Assembly: GCA_964442785.1 (NCBI GenBank)
Contig: CAYTZW010000010.1
Span: 1 to 37,362 of the forward strand
From: SIG223 sp964442785
Lineage (GTDB): Bacteria; Bacillota_I; Bacilli_A; RFN20; DUOF01
Direction of reading: 5' to 3'
Length of the DNA stretch: 37,362 nucleotides
The notes beneath the pieces are model-generated. The model was not told the origin of the DNA. It saw only the letters and a program-made list of their open reading frames with translations, and ran no database searches. The translations under genes were made by a program, and so were the position numbers. The stretch's first letter is position 1, and the number at the start of each line of letters is the position of its first letter. Of this stretch, positions 7,640-17,596 are shown piece after piece.

Positions 7640-9331
7640 TTATAATTTAGTATCATCAATATTGTTTAACCATTTTTTTACAGGAGCTAGTGTTTTCTTT
7701 ATTGTTCCTTCTTGGAAAGGATTTTTTAAAGAACTTCTTTTTACTAGTTCTAGGAAAGGATATTTACCTCCCATTTTACATAGTTTTAGATATCTTTTCC
7801 ACGCTAAAGAGTGATTTTTTTGATCTAATGACCAAAATTGAAGGGCACAAACTTGAGCTAAGGTATAATCAATATAATACAAAGGAGAAGTGAAAATATG
7901 TGATTGTCGATACCACAAAGTTCCTTTGTCTAAAAATTTAATGTCGTATTTTTTCCAAGGTGTATATCTTGTTTCTAATTCTCTCCATTTTGCTTTTCTT
8001 TCATCTGGTGTAGCTTCTGGATTTGTATATACCCATTCTTGAAAATGGTCGACACAAGCACCATATGGAAGGAAGGTAACGGCTCCTGAAAGATGAGAGT
8101 AACGATATTTGTCTGCTTCGTTTTCAAAAAAAGATTCTCGCCAAGGCCAAGTGAAGAATTCCATACTCATAGAGTGAATTTCAGCAGCTTCCATAGTTGG
8201 CCAAGTGTACTCTGGTATTTTGTTATTTCGGTTACAATAAGCTTGGAAAGCGTGTCCTGCTTCGTGAGTTAAGACATCAACATCGTGGCTTGTGCCATTG
8301 AAATTAGCAAAGATAAATGGGGCTTTGTGGTCTGAAATAAAGGTACAATATCCACCACCCCTTTTGTTTTGTCTTGAGTCTAAATCCATTAGGTCATTTT
8401 CAATCATAAAATGGAAAAATTCTCCTGTTTCATTTGATAATTCTTGATACATTTTTAAGGCTTTTGCTACTAATTGGTCTTTATTTCCTTTTGGAGTAGG
8501 GTTACCGTCTAAAAATTCTAGTGATAAATCATAATTTTTAGGATTTCTAATTCCTGTTCTTTTAAATTGTCTTTTCATTAATTTAGTTGCTAGTGGAGTA
8601 GCATCTTTTTCTATTTGTTCACGATATTTTGCTACATCTTCAGGATTATAATCCATTCTTCCCATACGTAAATATCCAAGTGGTAAGTAAGAATCATAGC
8701 CCATTTTCTTTCCCATATTAGTTCTTACTTTTACTAAGCAATCATATATTCTATCAAATTCGGCTTCATTTTCTTCAAAGAATTTGGAAGTCAATTTAGC
8801 AACTTCTTTTCTTTCTTTTCTATCTGTTGATTGAGCAAAAGGGGACATTTGAGTTAGGGCATAGACTTTACCTTTGTATTTAATTTTTGCTGATGCGATA
8901 AGTTTGCTATATTCACTGCAAAGTTTATTTTCTTCTTGTAAATCCTCAATTAATTCTTCTTTGAAAGTAAGTAGGGTTTGCTCAGCCATATCAAATAAGT
9001 GTTTTCCTAATTTTTGTATAAGTTCTTCTTTGAATTTGCTATTTACAAGTGCTTTATAATAATTTATAAAACTTGCTTGACAAAGAGGACTTACTTCATC
9101 AAAAAATTCTTGCTCTTTTTGGATATATTCATCAGTGGTATTAAGACTATACCTTATTGAAATAATGGTCGCCATTGTTTCGAAATGGTTGATTTCTTTG
9201 TTTATTTTTTCGATGATTTTTATTTGGGTTTGAACATCGTTTGCTTCACTAAAATCTTTAGTTAAATTTTCTAATTTTTTTCTAAATTGTTCAATATTTG
9301 GTCTTTTGTATTCATATTCATTAAATTTCAT
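7640..9331 (-). CDS. M3-family oligoendopeptidase (PepF type)
   Basis: A cytoplasmic zinc metallopeptidase that trims oligopeptides. The zinc site HEAGH is at about residues 356-360 (context DVLTHEAGHAFQAY), and the third ligand region EAAEIHSMSME follows about 25 residues later. Length (563 residues) is normal for the family, and no signal peptide is present. The second of two nearby ATGs (9331) is chosen because GTGAGGT lies 7 bases before it and only one base before the first. A promoter with TGTTATAAT lies upstream, divergent from recD2. Confidence 0.93.
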   Translation of the reverse strand: MKFNEYEYKRPNIEQFRKKLENLTKDFSEANDVQTQIKIIEKINKEINHFETMATIISIRYSLNTTDEYIQKEQEFFDEVSPLCQASFINYYKALVNSKFKEELIQKLGKHLFDMAEQTLLTFKEELIEDLQEENKLCSEYSKLIASAKIKYKGKVYALTQMSPFAQSTDRKERKEVAKLTSKFFEENEAEFDRIYDCLVKVRTNMGKKMGYDSYLPLGYLRMGRMDYNPEDVAKYREQIEKDATPLATKLMKRQFKRTGIRNPKNYDLSLEFLDGNPTPKGNKDQLVAKALKMYQELSNETGEFFHFMIENDLMDLDSRQNKRGGGYCTFISDHKAPFIFANFNGTSHDVDVLTHEAGHAFQAYCNRNNKIPEYTWPTMEAAEIHSMSMEFFTWPWRESFFENEADKYRYSHLSGAVTFLPYGACVDHFQEWVYTNPEATPDERKAKWRELETRYTPWKKYDIKFLDKGTLWYRQSHIFTSPLYYIDYTLAQVCALQFWSLDQKNHSLAWKRYLKLCKMGGKYPFLELVKRSSLKNPFQEGTIKKTLAPVKKWLNNIDDTKL

Positions 9332-9352
9332 TTTCATACCTCACTTTTTTGT

Positions 9353-9358
9353 ATTATA
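9353..9358 (-). promoter_or_regulatory. Extended -10 promoter of the M3 peptidase gene
   Basis: On the - strand the sequence reads TGTTATAAT, an extended -10 with TATAAT at 9358-9353. A weak TTACAA -35 is 16 bp further upstream. The peptidase start is about 20 bp downstream. Confidence 0.55.
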
Positions 9359-9456
9359 ACATTATTAATTTCTTTTGTAATTAAAAAGAATTATGATATA
9401 AATTGTCTTTTTAATGTGCTAAAATAGAAAGTGTATAATTAATAAGAGGACACGTA

Positions 9457-11619
9457 ATGGAAAAAATAAGTGGTTATTTAGTAAATGTAATGTATCACAA
9501 TGAAACTAATAATTATTGTGTAGTCAAAATTAAATTAGATGATAACAGCGAAGATAAAGTTATCTTAGTTGGTTATTTTCCTATTGCGAAAAAAGATGAA
9601 TTAATTTCTTATACAGGAGAATTTATTAATCACCCTAAATATGGAAAACAATTTAAAGTCGAGTCATATCAAAAAGTTTTACCAAGTAGTGAAGAAGCTG
9701 TTATTAGATATCTTTCTAGTTCTTATTTTTCTGGAATTGGAAAAGAAAAAGCAACTAAAATTGTTACTTCTCTAGGAGCAGATTGTCTTAATAAAATTAT
9801 TGAGAATCCTCTTATTTTAAATGATGTTGTAAATGAAAAAGATAGAATTACCATTATAAATGGTTTGAAGTTTAATGATAATATTGAACAAGCCCTTTCT
9901 ATTTTTGTTGGTGCGGGTATAAGTATGAAAAACATTATGAAAATGGAAGCGGTTTATAAGGAAGAAATGCTTAGTAAAGTGATGTCTGACCCTTATATTT
10001 TAATAGAAGATATCGAAGGTATTGGTTTTAACAGTGCCGATAAAATTGCTACATCTTTAGGAGTTAAGGAAGATGACCCAAGAAGAATAAGAGCAGCGAT
10101 TGTGTATGCTTTAAATTTGCTTAATATGGAAAGTGGAGATACTTTTACCACTAAAGAAGTTTTGTTTGAAAAAACTTTAATAATTGTTCCTTCTTTAAAC
10201 TTCCAACTTTTTGAAAATGAATTTGAATATTTGAAAAATGAACTAAAAATAATTGTTGAAAATGAAAAAGTTTTTTCTTATACCTTAAATCATTCTGAAA
10301 GACAAATAGCAGCTTTTTTAAGACCTTTTATAAGAAGACATTTAAAAGAAAATGATTTGGTAGACCAATTTTTAAAGAAAGTTGAAGATGAAGAAGGTAT
10401 TAAGTATTCAGATAATCAAATTGACGCTATTAAAAGTTGTTTGAGTGAAGGGGTTAGTATTGTTACTGGTGGTCCTGGAACGGGAAAAACTACCATTATG
10501 AAGGCTATTATTAAAGTATATCAATTATTAAATCCTGAAAATGAGATTGTTTTAACAGCTCCAACAGGTAGAGCAAGTAAAAGAATTACCGAAATAACAG
10601 GCGCTTATTCAATGACTATTCATCGTCTTTTAAAATGGGATTTACATTCCAATTATTTTGCTAAAAATGAAAATGACCCTTTAATTGGTGATTTACTTAT
10701 TATTGATGAATCTTCGATGGTTGACACTTTTTTGTTTTCCAAACTTTTAGCCGCTACTTCTAATTTTAATCAAATTATTATCATTGGTGATGCTGACCAA
10801 TTACCTTCGGTTGGACCTGGTTGTGTTTTAAATGATTTGATAGATTCAGGTTTTATTAAAGTAAATCGACTTAATAAAATATATCGTCAAAAGGAATCTT
10901 CTTCTATTGTTAATTTGGCTCATCATATAAAAGATAAAACGATATATAAAGAAGATTTAGAAACTTCTAATGATTTTAAATTTGTTGATGCTACTTATAA
11001 AGATGTTATGGATTATGTTATAAAAGAAATTAATAATGCTCTTAGTAGTGGCTTTTCTTTAGATGAAATTGCTATTTTAGCTCCTATCTATTCAGGAATT
11101 GGAGGAATTGACCACTTAAATGAAACAATAAGGGATATTTTTAATCCTGCTTCTAGGGATAAAAAAGAACTTCACTTGTTAAAAAGAAGTTTCCGTATTG
11201 GAGATAAAATATTGCAACTAAAAAATCAACCTGATGATGATATTTATAATGGAGATATTGGAAAATTGATTGAAATTAATGATAAAAATGACGAATTTAA
11301 ACCAAATCATCTTTATGTTGATTATGACGGTAATGTGGTTGAATATTCTTTAAATGACCTTATTAATATTAGACACGCATATGCCATAAGTGTTCATAAA
11401 TCTCAAGGTAGTGAATATCCTTATGTTATTATGCCTCTTATTTATCAATATGGAGCAATGCTTACTAAAAATTTGATTTATACAGGAATTAGTAGAGCTA
11501 AGAAAAAATTAGTACTTATTGGAGAAAAAAGTACTTTAATTAATTCTATAAAAAATAGAGAATTGAGAAGAAGAAAAACAACTTTGATTGAAAAAATAGA
11601 AACTCGATTAGAAATGTAA
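9457..11619 (+). CDS. recD2: ATP-dependent DNA helicase RecD2
   Basis: A superfamily 1B 5'-3' helicase found in bacteria without RecBCD, acting in DNA repair and fork maintenance. The N-terminal about 300 residues hold the OB-like and helix-hairpin-helix region (FSGIGKEKA, IEGIGFNSADKIA). Motif I GGPGTGKTT is at residues 338-346, motif II is DESSMVD near 417, and the C-terminal motif VHKSQGSEY is present. At 720 residues it is the usual size for RecD2. The start follows AAGAGGA. The parE-parC operon lies next in the same direction but has its own promoter. Confidence 0.95.
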   Translation: MEKISGYLVNVMYHNETNNYCVVKIKLDDNSEDKVILVGYFPIAKKDELISYTGEFINHPKYGKQFKVESYQKVLPSSEEAVIRYLSSSYFSGIGKEKATKIVTSLGADCLNKIIENPLILNDVVNEKDRITIINGLKFNDNIEQALSIFVGAGISMKNIMKMEAVYKEEMLSKVMSDPYILIEDIEGIGFNSADKIATSLGVKEDDPRRIRAAIVYALNLLNMESGDTFTTKEVLFEKTLIIVPSLNFQLFENEFEYLKNELKIIVENEKVFSYTLNHSERQIAAFLRPFIRRHLKENDLVDQFLKKVEDEEGIKYSDNQIDAIKSCLSEGVSIVTGGPGTGKTTIMKAIIKVYQLLNPENEIVLTAPTGRASKRITEITGAYSMTIHRLLKWDLHSNYFAKNENDPLIGDLLIIDESSMVDTFLFSKLLAATSNFNQIIIIGDADQLPSVGPGCVLNDLIDSGFIKVNRLNKIYRQKESSSIVNLAHHIKDKTIYKEDLETSNDFKFVDATYKDVMDYVIKEINNALSSGFSLDEIAILAPIYSGIGGIDHLNETIRDIFNPASRDKKELHLLKRSFRIGDKILQLKNQPDDDIYNGDIGKLIEINDKNDEFKPNHLYVDYDGNVVEYSLNDLINIRHAYAISVHKSQGSEYPYVIMPLIYQYGAMLTKNLIYTGISRAKKKLVLIGEKSTLINSIKNRELRRRKTTLIEKIETRLEM

Positions 11620-11703
11620 ATATATTTTTATAAAAAAAGAAGTCTTTTTAATATTTTAAAAATCTTTATATTTTTTCTTTTTGGTGCATTTTTTTTCGTT
11701 TTT

Positions 11704-11711
11704 GGTATAAT
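11704..11711 (+). promoter_or_regulatory. Extended -10 promoter of parE-parC
   Basis: TGGTATAAT, a TGn extended -10 with TATAAT at 11706-11711, lies about 30 bp before the parE start. A possible TTGGTG -35 at 11681 is 19 bp upstream, slightly too far, which fits reliance on the extended element. Confidence 0.6.
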
Positions 11712-11741
11712 AGAAATGTTTTAAGTAGGGAGGTATTGAAG

Positions 11742-13682
11742 TTGGGTGCCAAAGTTAATAAAGCTTATGATGAGAATAGTATCCAAGTTCTTGAAGGATT
11801 AGAGGCGGTTCGTAAACGTCCTGGTATGTATATTGGTTCTACTGATTCTCGTGGTTTACACCATCTGATTTGGGAAATTGTTGACAATGCGATTGATGAG
11901 GTTATGGCTGGATATGGAAATAGAGTAGTTGTAACTTTATATAAAGACGGCAGTGTAAGTGTCCAAGATGAAGGTAGAGGAGTACCGACTGGTAAACATT
12001 CTTCTGGGGTAAGCACTCTTGATTTAGTCTATACTGTATTACACGCAGGAGGAAAATTCTCTGATGACGGAGGATATAAGACTTCTTCTGGTTTACACGG
12101 TGTTGGTTCCTCTGTTGTTAATGCTTTGTCTAAATGGTTAGAAGTAACTGTTTGTAGAGACGGTAAAATGGTTCGAAAAAGGTATGAAAATGGTGGTAAG
12201 CCAGTTGGAGATATGGTAGTACTAGGAAATACCTATAAAACAGGTACAATGGTTCATTTCTTACCTGATAATACTATTTTTAAAGATGCTGTTTTTAATT
12301 TTTCAACTATTTCTGAAAGATTACAAGAAAGTGCTTTTTTGTTAAAAGGCTGTGAAATGGTTTTAATAGATAATCGTAATAATAAAGATGTTACTTTTAA
12401 ATATAATGATGGTATTTTGTCTTTTGTTGAATATATGAATGAATCAAGAGAAGCAATGCATAAACCTGTTTATTTTGCAGGTGAAGTTGGTAAAATGAGT
12501 GTTGAAGTTGCTTTTCAATATACTGACAATTATGATGAACCTATTGTATCTTTTGTTAATAATATTCGAACAAAAGACGGTGGAACTCACGAAACTGGAT
12601 TTAAGTCAGGTTTTACAAGAGCTATTAACGATTATGCAAGAAGTAAAAAATTGTTAAAAGATAAAGACCCTAATTTAGACGGAAAAGATGTAAGAGAAGG
12701 TTTAACAGCGGTTATTTCAATGAAAATACCTGAAAGTTTATTGCAATTTGAAGGACAAACTAAAGGTAAATTAGGAACTATTGAAGCCAAAACGGCAGTT
12801 GAATCTTTAGTTTATGAAAAATTATCTTATTATTTAGAAGAAAATAAAGAAATTGCTTTAAATATCGTTGGTAAATGTGTAAAAGCCTATCAAGTTAGAG
12901 AAGCTGCTAGAAAAGTTAGAGAAGAAACTCGTAAAAAAGTTGGTAATAAAATTGAAAAAATATTAAGTGGTAAATTAACTCCTGCTCAAGCTAAAAATAA
13001 AAACTTAAATGAATTGTTTTTAGTAGAAGGAGATTCAGCAGGTGGTAGTGCAAAACAAGGTAGAGACCGTAAGTTCCAAGCCATTTTGCCTTTAAGAGGA
13101 AAAGTTATTAACTCTGAAAGAAGTCGTTTTGAAGAACTTATCAAAAACGAAGAAATTAATGTAATTATCAATACTGTTGGAGCAGGTGTTGGAAATGATT
13201 TTAGTCTAAAAGATTCTAATTATGCTAAAATTATCATTATGACCGATGCGGATACCGATGGTTCTCATATTCAAATATTATTATTAACCTTCTTCTATAA
13301 ATTTATGAGACCTCTTGTTGAAGACGGTAGAGTGTTTATTGCTTGTCCTCCTTTATATAAGGTTTATAAATATACTTCAAAAGGTGAAAAGCATATTTAT
13401 GCTTGGAATGATGATGACTTAGAAAAAGCCAAAAAGGAAATAGGTCAAGGTTATAATATTCAAAGATATAAAGGACTTGGTGAAATGAATTCTGATCAAT
13501 TATGGGAAACAACAATGAATCCTGAAACTAGAACTCTATTACAAGTAAAAGTTGAAGATTTTTTAACTACTGACCGTCGCATTAATGTTTTAATGGGAAA
13601 TAAAGCTGAATTAAGACGTGAATGGATTGAACAAAATGTTAACTTCACTTTGGAAGATAATTTTAAAGGGGTGAATGGTTAA
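11742..13682 (+). CDS. parE: DNA topoisomerase IV subunit B
   Basis: The ATPase subunit of topoisomerase IV, which unlinks daughter chromosomes with ParC. The GHKL ATP site is seen as EIVDNAIDE and DEGRGVP, with a GLHGVGSSVVNAL lid. The TOPRIM domain has EGDSAGGSAKQGRD and TDADTDGSHI. QRYKGLGEM lies near the C-terminus. ParE rather than GyrB is chosen because parC follows directly. The start is a TTG: AGGGAGGT at 11727-11734 lies 7-8 bases before the TTG at 11742, while the TTG at 11736 is too close. The stop overlaps the parC start by one base. Confidence 0.95.
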   Translation: MGAKVNKAYDENSIQVLEGLEAVRKRPGMYIGSTDSRGLHHLIWEIVDNAIDEVMAGYGNRVVVTLYKDGSVSVQDEGRGVPTGKHSSGVSTLDLVYTVLHAGGKFSDDGGYKTSSGLHGVGSSVVNALSKWLEVTVCRDGKMVRKRYENGGKPVGDMVVLGNTYKTGTMVHFLPDNTIFKDAVFNFSTISERLQESAFLLKGCEMVLIDNRNNKDVTFKYNDGILSFVEYMNESREAMHKPVYFAGEVGKMSVEVAFQYTDNYDEPIVSFVNNIRTKDGGTHETGFKSGFTRAINDYARSKKLLKDKDPNLDGKDVREGLTAVISMKIPESLLQFEGQTKGKLGTIEAKTAVESLVYEKLSYYLEENKEIALNIVGKCVKAYQVREAARKVREETRKKVGNKIEKILSGKLTPAQAKNKNLNELFLVEGDSAGGSAKQGRDRKFQAILPLRGKVINSERSRFEELIKNEEINVIINTVGAGVGNDFSLKDSNYAKIIIMTDADTDGSHIQILLLTFFYKFMRPLVEDGRVFIACPPLYKVYKYTSKGEKHIYAWNDDDLEKAKKEIGQGYNIQRYKGLGEMNSDQLWETTMNPETRTLLQVKVEDFLTTDRRINVLMGNKAELRREWIEQNVNFTLEDNFKGVNG

Positions 13683-16255
13683 TGGCTAAAAAAGAAATTA
13701 AAACTTTTCAAGAAAAATTTTTGGAATATAAACTTGAAGATTTAATGGGAGAAAGATTTGGGGAGTATTCTAAATATATTATTCAAGATAGAGCGTTACC
13801 TGATGCTAGAGATGGTTTAAAACCTGTTCAAAGAAGAATTTTATATGGAATGATGGTTTCTGGTAATACTCATAATAAACCTTACTTAAAGTCTGCTAGA
13901 ACCGTTGGAGATGTAATGGGAAAATATCACCCTCACGGAGATTCTTCCATTTATGATGCTTTAGTTAGAATGTCGCAATGGTGGAAAATGAGAATACCAC
14001 TTATTGATATGCAAGGAAACAATGGTTCTATTGATAATGATAGTGCTGCTGCAATGCGTTATACCGAAGCAAGACTTGCTAAAATATCATCAGAGTTAAT
14101 GAGAGATATTGATTCTGAAACCGTACCTTTTACTTTAACTTATGATGATTCACATTTAGAACCTACCGTTATGCCAGCTAGATTTCCTAATTTATTAGTA
14201 AATGGTTCTAAAGGTATCGCTGCTGGATATGCTACCGAAATTCCTCCTCATAATTTAGAGGAAGTTATTGATGCTTTAATATACCGAATTAAATCTCCTT
14301 CTTGTTCTCTTGAAGAAGTAATGCAATTTATAAAGGGACCTGATTTTCCAACAGGAGCGATTGTTCAAGGAAAATCTGGAATTAAAGAATGTTTCCAAAA
14401 AGGAAGGGGTAAAGTTGTTATTAGAAGTAGAACTTCTTTTGAAACAGCTGATAATATTAAAAGAATTGTCGTCACGGAAATTCCTTATGAAGTTGTTAAA
14501 TCTGACTTAGTCAGGTCAATAGACCAAATTAGATTTGAACAAAAAGTTCACGGTATCCTTGAAGTAAGAGATGAATCCGATAGACAAGGTTTAAGAATTG
14601 CGATTGATTTAAAAAAGGAATGTGATGAAAATCAAATACTTAATTATTTGATGAAACATACTGATTTACAAATAAATTACAATTATAATATGGTTGTCAT
14701 TGACAATAAAAAACCTATTCAAGCAAGCATTATTAACTTACTTGATTCTTATATTGCTCATCAAAAAGATGTCGTTACCAAAAAAACGATTTTTGATTTA
14801 AAGAAAGCTAAAGAAAGACTACATATTGTCGAAGGACTTATTATTGCTATCAACAATTTAGATGAAGTAATTCGTCTTATTCGTTCTAGTAAAGACAAAG
14901 CAGAATGTAAAACGAAATTACAAGAAAGATTTGCGTTAAGTGAAAAGCAATCTGATGCTATTGTTTCTTTACAACTTTATAGATTGTCATCTACTGATGT
15001 GGAACAATTAATAAAAGAAAAAAATGATTTATGCAATTTAGTAATTGAATTACAAAGTATTTTAGATGATGAAAAGAAACTAAAAAGAATTATTATTAAT
15101 GATTTAGGAGAAATTAAGAAAAATTATCCTTCACCACGTTTATCTACTATTGAAGATGAAGTAACGGAAATTGTTATTGATAAATTAGCGATGATTACTA
15201 AAGAAGATGTTTATGTTTCCATTACAAGAAAAGGTTATATTAAAAGGTCTTCCGTTAAATCTTATGAAGCAAGTGAAGGTGCCTTACCAGGTCATCGAGA
15301 TGAAGATATGGTCTTATATGTTGGTAAATTAAATACCAAAGATAATATTTTATTGTTTACCGATAAAGGTAATTATGCTCAAGTTTTAGTTCACGACATT
15401 AAAGAAACTAAATGGAGAGATGAAGGTACTCATATTTCTTCTCTTGTTAACATTGCAGGAGATGAAGTTATTATTTCAGCGATTGGAGTAAAAGAATTTA
15501 AAAAAGGCATTAATATTGTTTTAGTTACCAAAAATGGAGTAATTAAGAAAACACCACTTGAAGATTTTAAATTAATGCGTACTAATAAAACAGTCAAATG
15601 CGTAAAAGTAAGTGAACAAGATGCTCTTGTAAAAGCAACTTATAGTGATGGAAATAGTGAAATTATTATAGGTACTATTACAGGTAAAGCCTTAAGATAC
15701 TATGAAAATGAAGTTACCACGATAGGAATTAGGTCAGCAGGAGTGAAAGCTCTTGGTAGTATAAAAAAAGAGATAGCGGTCGTTTCTATGTGTGTTTTAA
15801 GGAACAAAGAAGAACCAAATTTAGTTATCTTTACTAAAGAAGGAGCTTCAAAATATGTACTTCTTAAAAATATCCCTGTTACTTTTAGAACTTCTTCAAA
15901 ACCAACTCCAGTTTATAAATGTTTTAAATCAGACCAACACGATTTGATTTCTATTGTCAAAGAAACTTCTAATAAAACAACTTATATTTTATCTACTTCT
16001 GGACGTGTCTTTGATTATGAATATGATAACAAATCAACACCATTAGATAAAATAATTAAGTCTAATTTAGGCTTAAATCGAGGAGAACTTGTAAAAGATG
16101 TAACTAATCTTGAACTAGAGGTTATAGACGCCAATACTCCTGTTTATGAAGAAAAAGCTTTAGATGCTAAAAAAGAAGAAATAGAAAAAGAAAAAGATGC
16201 TGAACTTGGATATAAAACAGTTAGTTTAGAAGATTTATTTGGAGAATTTAAATAG
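13682..16255 (+). CDS. parC: DNA topoisomerase IV subunit A
   Basis: The DNA cleaving and rejoining subunit of topoisomerase IV. The catalytic tyrosine is Tyr127 in AAAMRYTEARL. The quinolone-interaction segment HPHGDSSIYDA carries Ser88 and Asp92, matching the positions of Ser80 and Glu84 in E. coli ParC; an acidic residue is kept at the second site and no classical resistance change is seen. The C-terminal half has the beta-pinwheel repeats. Length is 857 residues. A one-base overlap (TAATG) with parE implies translational coupling and equal subunit supply. Confidence 0.96.
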   Translation: MAKKEIKTFQEKFLEYKLEDLMGERFGEYSKYIIQDRALPDARDGLKPVQRRILYGMMVSGNTHNKPYLKSARTVGDVMGKYHPHGDSSIYDALVRMSQWWKMRIPLIDMQGNNGSIDNDSAAAMRYTEARLAKISSELMRDIDSETVPFTLTYDDSHLEPTVMPARFPNLLVNGSKGIAAGYATEIPPHNLEEVIDALIYRIKSPSCSLEEVMQFIKGPDFPTGAIVQGKSGIKECFQKGRGKVVIRSRTSFETADNIKRIVVTEIPYEVVKSDLVRSIDQIRFEQKVHGILEVRDESDRQGLRIAIDLKKECDENQILNYLMKHTDLQINYNYNMVVIDNKKPIQASIINLLDSYIAHQKDVVTKKTIFDLKKAKERLHIVEGLIIAINNLDEVIRLIRSSKDKAECKTKLQERFALSEKQSDAIVSLQLYRLSSTDVEQLIKEKNDLCNLVIELQSILDDEKKLKRIIINDLGEIKKNYPSPRLSTIEDEVTEIVIDKLAMITKEDVYVSITRKGYIKRSSVKSYEASEGALPGHRDEDMVLYVGKLNTKDNILLFTDKGNYAQVLVHDIKETKWRDEGTHISSLVNIAGDEVIISAIGVKEFKKGINIVLVTKNGVIKKTPLEDFKLMRTNKTVKCVKVSEQDALVKATYSDGNSEIIIGTITGKALRYYENEVTTIGIRSAGVKALGSIKKEIAVVSMCVLRNKEEPNLVIFTKEGASKYVLLKNIPVTFRTSSKPTPVYKCFKSDQHDLISIVKETSNKTTYILSTSGRVFDYEYDNKSTPLDKIIKSNLGLNRGELVKDVTNLELEVIDANTPVYEEKALDAKKEEIEKEKDAELGYKTVSLEDLFGEFK

Positions 16256-16261
16256 TTATAC

Positions 16262-16284
16262 AAACAGGCTTTATGCCTGTTTTT
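16262..16284 (+). terminator. Rho-independent terminator of parE-parC
   Basis: AAACAGGC (16262-16269) and GCCTGTTT (16275-16282) form an 8-bp stem with a 5-nt loop and end in T5. Convergent sigK starts its stop codon only 2 bp beyond, so sigK may use the same hairpin weakly in reverse. Confidence 0.88.
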
Positions 16285-16285
16285 A

Positions 16286-16972
16286 CTATCCATTTTTTCT
16301 AAATTCATTTAACAATTTTGTTAAAGCCCTTTTTTCAATTCTAGAAACATAAGAACGAGAAATATTGAATTTTTTAGAAACTTCTTTTTGAGTTAGTTTT
16401 TCTTTTCCAATTCCATATCTTAAATTAAGGATTTCTTTTTCTTTGTCATCTAAAATGTTGATATATTTTATTAAATTTTCTAGTTTGTCATTTTGGTTTA
16501 TTTTATCCGTTATCTCCATTTGAGAAGAAGGAATTATGTCCATTAAAGAAATAGAGCCACCGTCTTTATCGGTTGAGATAACATCAGATAGAGAAACATC
16601 TTTATAATATCTTTTGTTAGCTCTTAAATACATAAGTATTTCATTTTCAATACATTTAGCGGCATAGGTAGCAATTTTTACCCCTTTTTCCATTGAATAA
16701 GAATCGACGGATTTTATAAGACCTATCGTTCCTATTGAGATTAAATCATCTAATTGTTCCCCACTTCCTTCATATTTTTTAGCAATATGAATTACTAAAC
16801 GAAGATTATGAACAATTAATTTTTCACGTGCTATATCGTGATTAGAACTAAATAGTTGACTAGCCCAATGTTCTTCTTCCTCTTTGGAAAGGGGTTGTTG
16901 GATTGGACCGTTTTTGAGATATCCTACAAATAAACACATTTCACTTACAATTTTTACTAATAAATTAAACAA
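16286..16972 (-). CDS. sigK: RNA polymerase sigma-K (pro-form), late mother-cell sporulation factor
   Basis: Directs late mother-cell transcription (coat and release genes). Region 2 carries NLRLVIHIAKKYE, DLISIGTIGLIK and CIENEILMYLR; region 4 has the HTH ISRSYVSRIEKRAL. YLKNGPIQQPLS near the N-terminus aligns with YVKNNAFPQPLS of B. subtilis SigK. The start is a TTG with GAGGCGA 7 bases upstream; it gives about 17 hydrophobic residues before that point, matching an inhibitory pro-sequence. Starting at the later ATG would remove most of it. The gene is uninterrupted, with no skin-type element inside. It stands alone on the minus strand. Confidence 0.92.
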   Translation of the reverse strand: MFNLLVKIVSEMCLFVGYLKNGPIQQPLSKEEEEHWASQLFSSNHDIAREKLIVHNLRLVIHIAKKYEGSGEQLDDLISIGTIGLIKSVDSYSMEKGVKIATYAAKCIENEILMYLRANKRYYKDVSLSDVISTDKDGGSISLMDIIPSSQMEITDKINQNDKLENLIKYINILDDKEKEILNLRYGIGKEKLTQKEVSKKFNISRSYVSRIEKRALTKLLNEFRKNG

Positions 16973-17017
16973 ATTTTAATCGCCTCATATAATTAAATGC
17001 AAAACAATAGACTTTTA

Positions 17018-17046
17018 TTGCTAATAATTTTAAAATATTGTATTAT
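17018..17046 (+). promoter_or_regulatory. Promoter of yqeG-yhbY-VTT operon
   Basis: TTGCTA (17018-17023) and TATTAT (17041-17046) are separated by exactly 17 bp. The start of yqeG is 28 bp downstream. Confidence 0.6.
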
Positions 17047-17074
17047 TATTTAGACAGAATAGGTGGGTAAGTTA

Positions 17075-17596
17075 ATGAAAAAAATTCCAACGTGGTGGGC
17101 TAATTCTATATATGAAATTGACTATGATTTATTAAAAAAAGCAGGAAAAAAAGTGATTTTTTTTGATTTAGACAATACGATTACTAAACCAAGAAATTCT
17201 TATCCTACTAATGAAGAAAAAGAACTAATAGAAAAGATAAGCAAAGATTTTACCGTTTATGTTATTTCTAATAATAACAAAAAAAGGGTTGAAAAATATT
17301 GTCAAGAGTTGAACATCAAATATCTTTCTCGTGCTTTAAAACCTTTTTTATTTAGAACAAAAAGATTTTTTAAAAATGAAAAATTAGAAAAAGAAACTAT
17401 CGTTTTTGTAGGAGATCAAATCTATACTGATGTAAAATTTGCTTTAAGACTGAAAATAGATTGTATTTTGCTTGAAAGAATTAGTGATGATGAACCTTGG
17501 AATGTTCGTTTAAAAAGAAAATTGGAAAAAGGAATTAAAGAAAAATATAAAAAAGAAAATTTAGTGAAAGAAATGGGTGAAATTTATGTTAAGTAG
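17075..17596 (+). CDS. yqeG: YqeG-family HAD phosphatase
   Basis: A 173-residue HAD-superfamily hydrolase of the YqeG family (related to phosphatidylglycerophosphatase-type enzymes), whose substrate in Firmicutes is unsettled. Motif I is FFDLDNTIT, with the nucleophile and acid Asp pair. Motif II is VISNNN, and motif III/IV is FVGDQIYTDV. The ATG at 17075 is chosen over an upstream GTG because AGGTGGG precedes it at 7-base spacing and the GTG lies within that site. The end overlaps yhbY by 11 bases. The yqeG and yhbY (yqeI) pairing is also found in B. subtilis, with other genes between them there. Confidence 0.9.
   Translation: MKKIPTWWANSIYEIDYDLLKKAGKKVIFFDLDNTITKPRNSYPTNEEKELIEKISKDFTVYVISNNNKKRVEKYCQELNIKYLSRALKPFLFRTKRFFKNEKLEKETIVFVGDQIYTDVKFALRLKIDCILLERISDDEPWNVRLKRKLEKGIKEKYKKENLVKEMGEIYVK

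Noticed and set aside
11620..11680. Terminator after recD2
   Set aside because: The AT-rich segment has A and T runs but no convincing stem.
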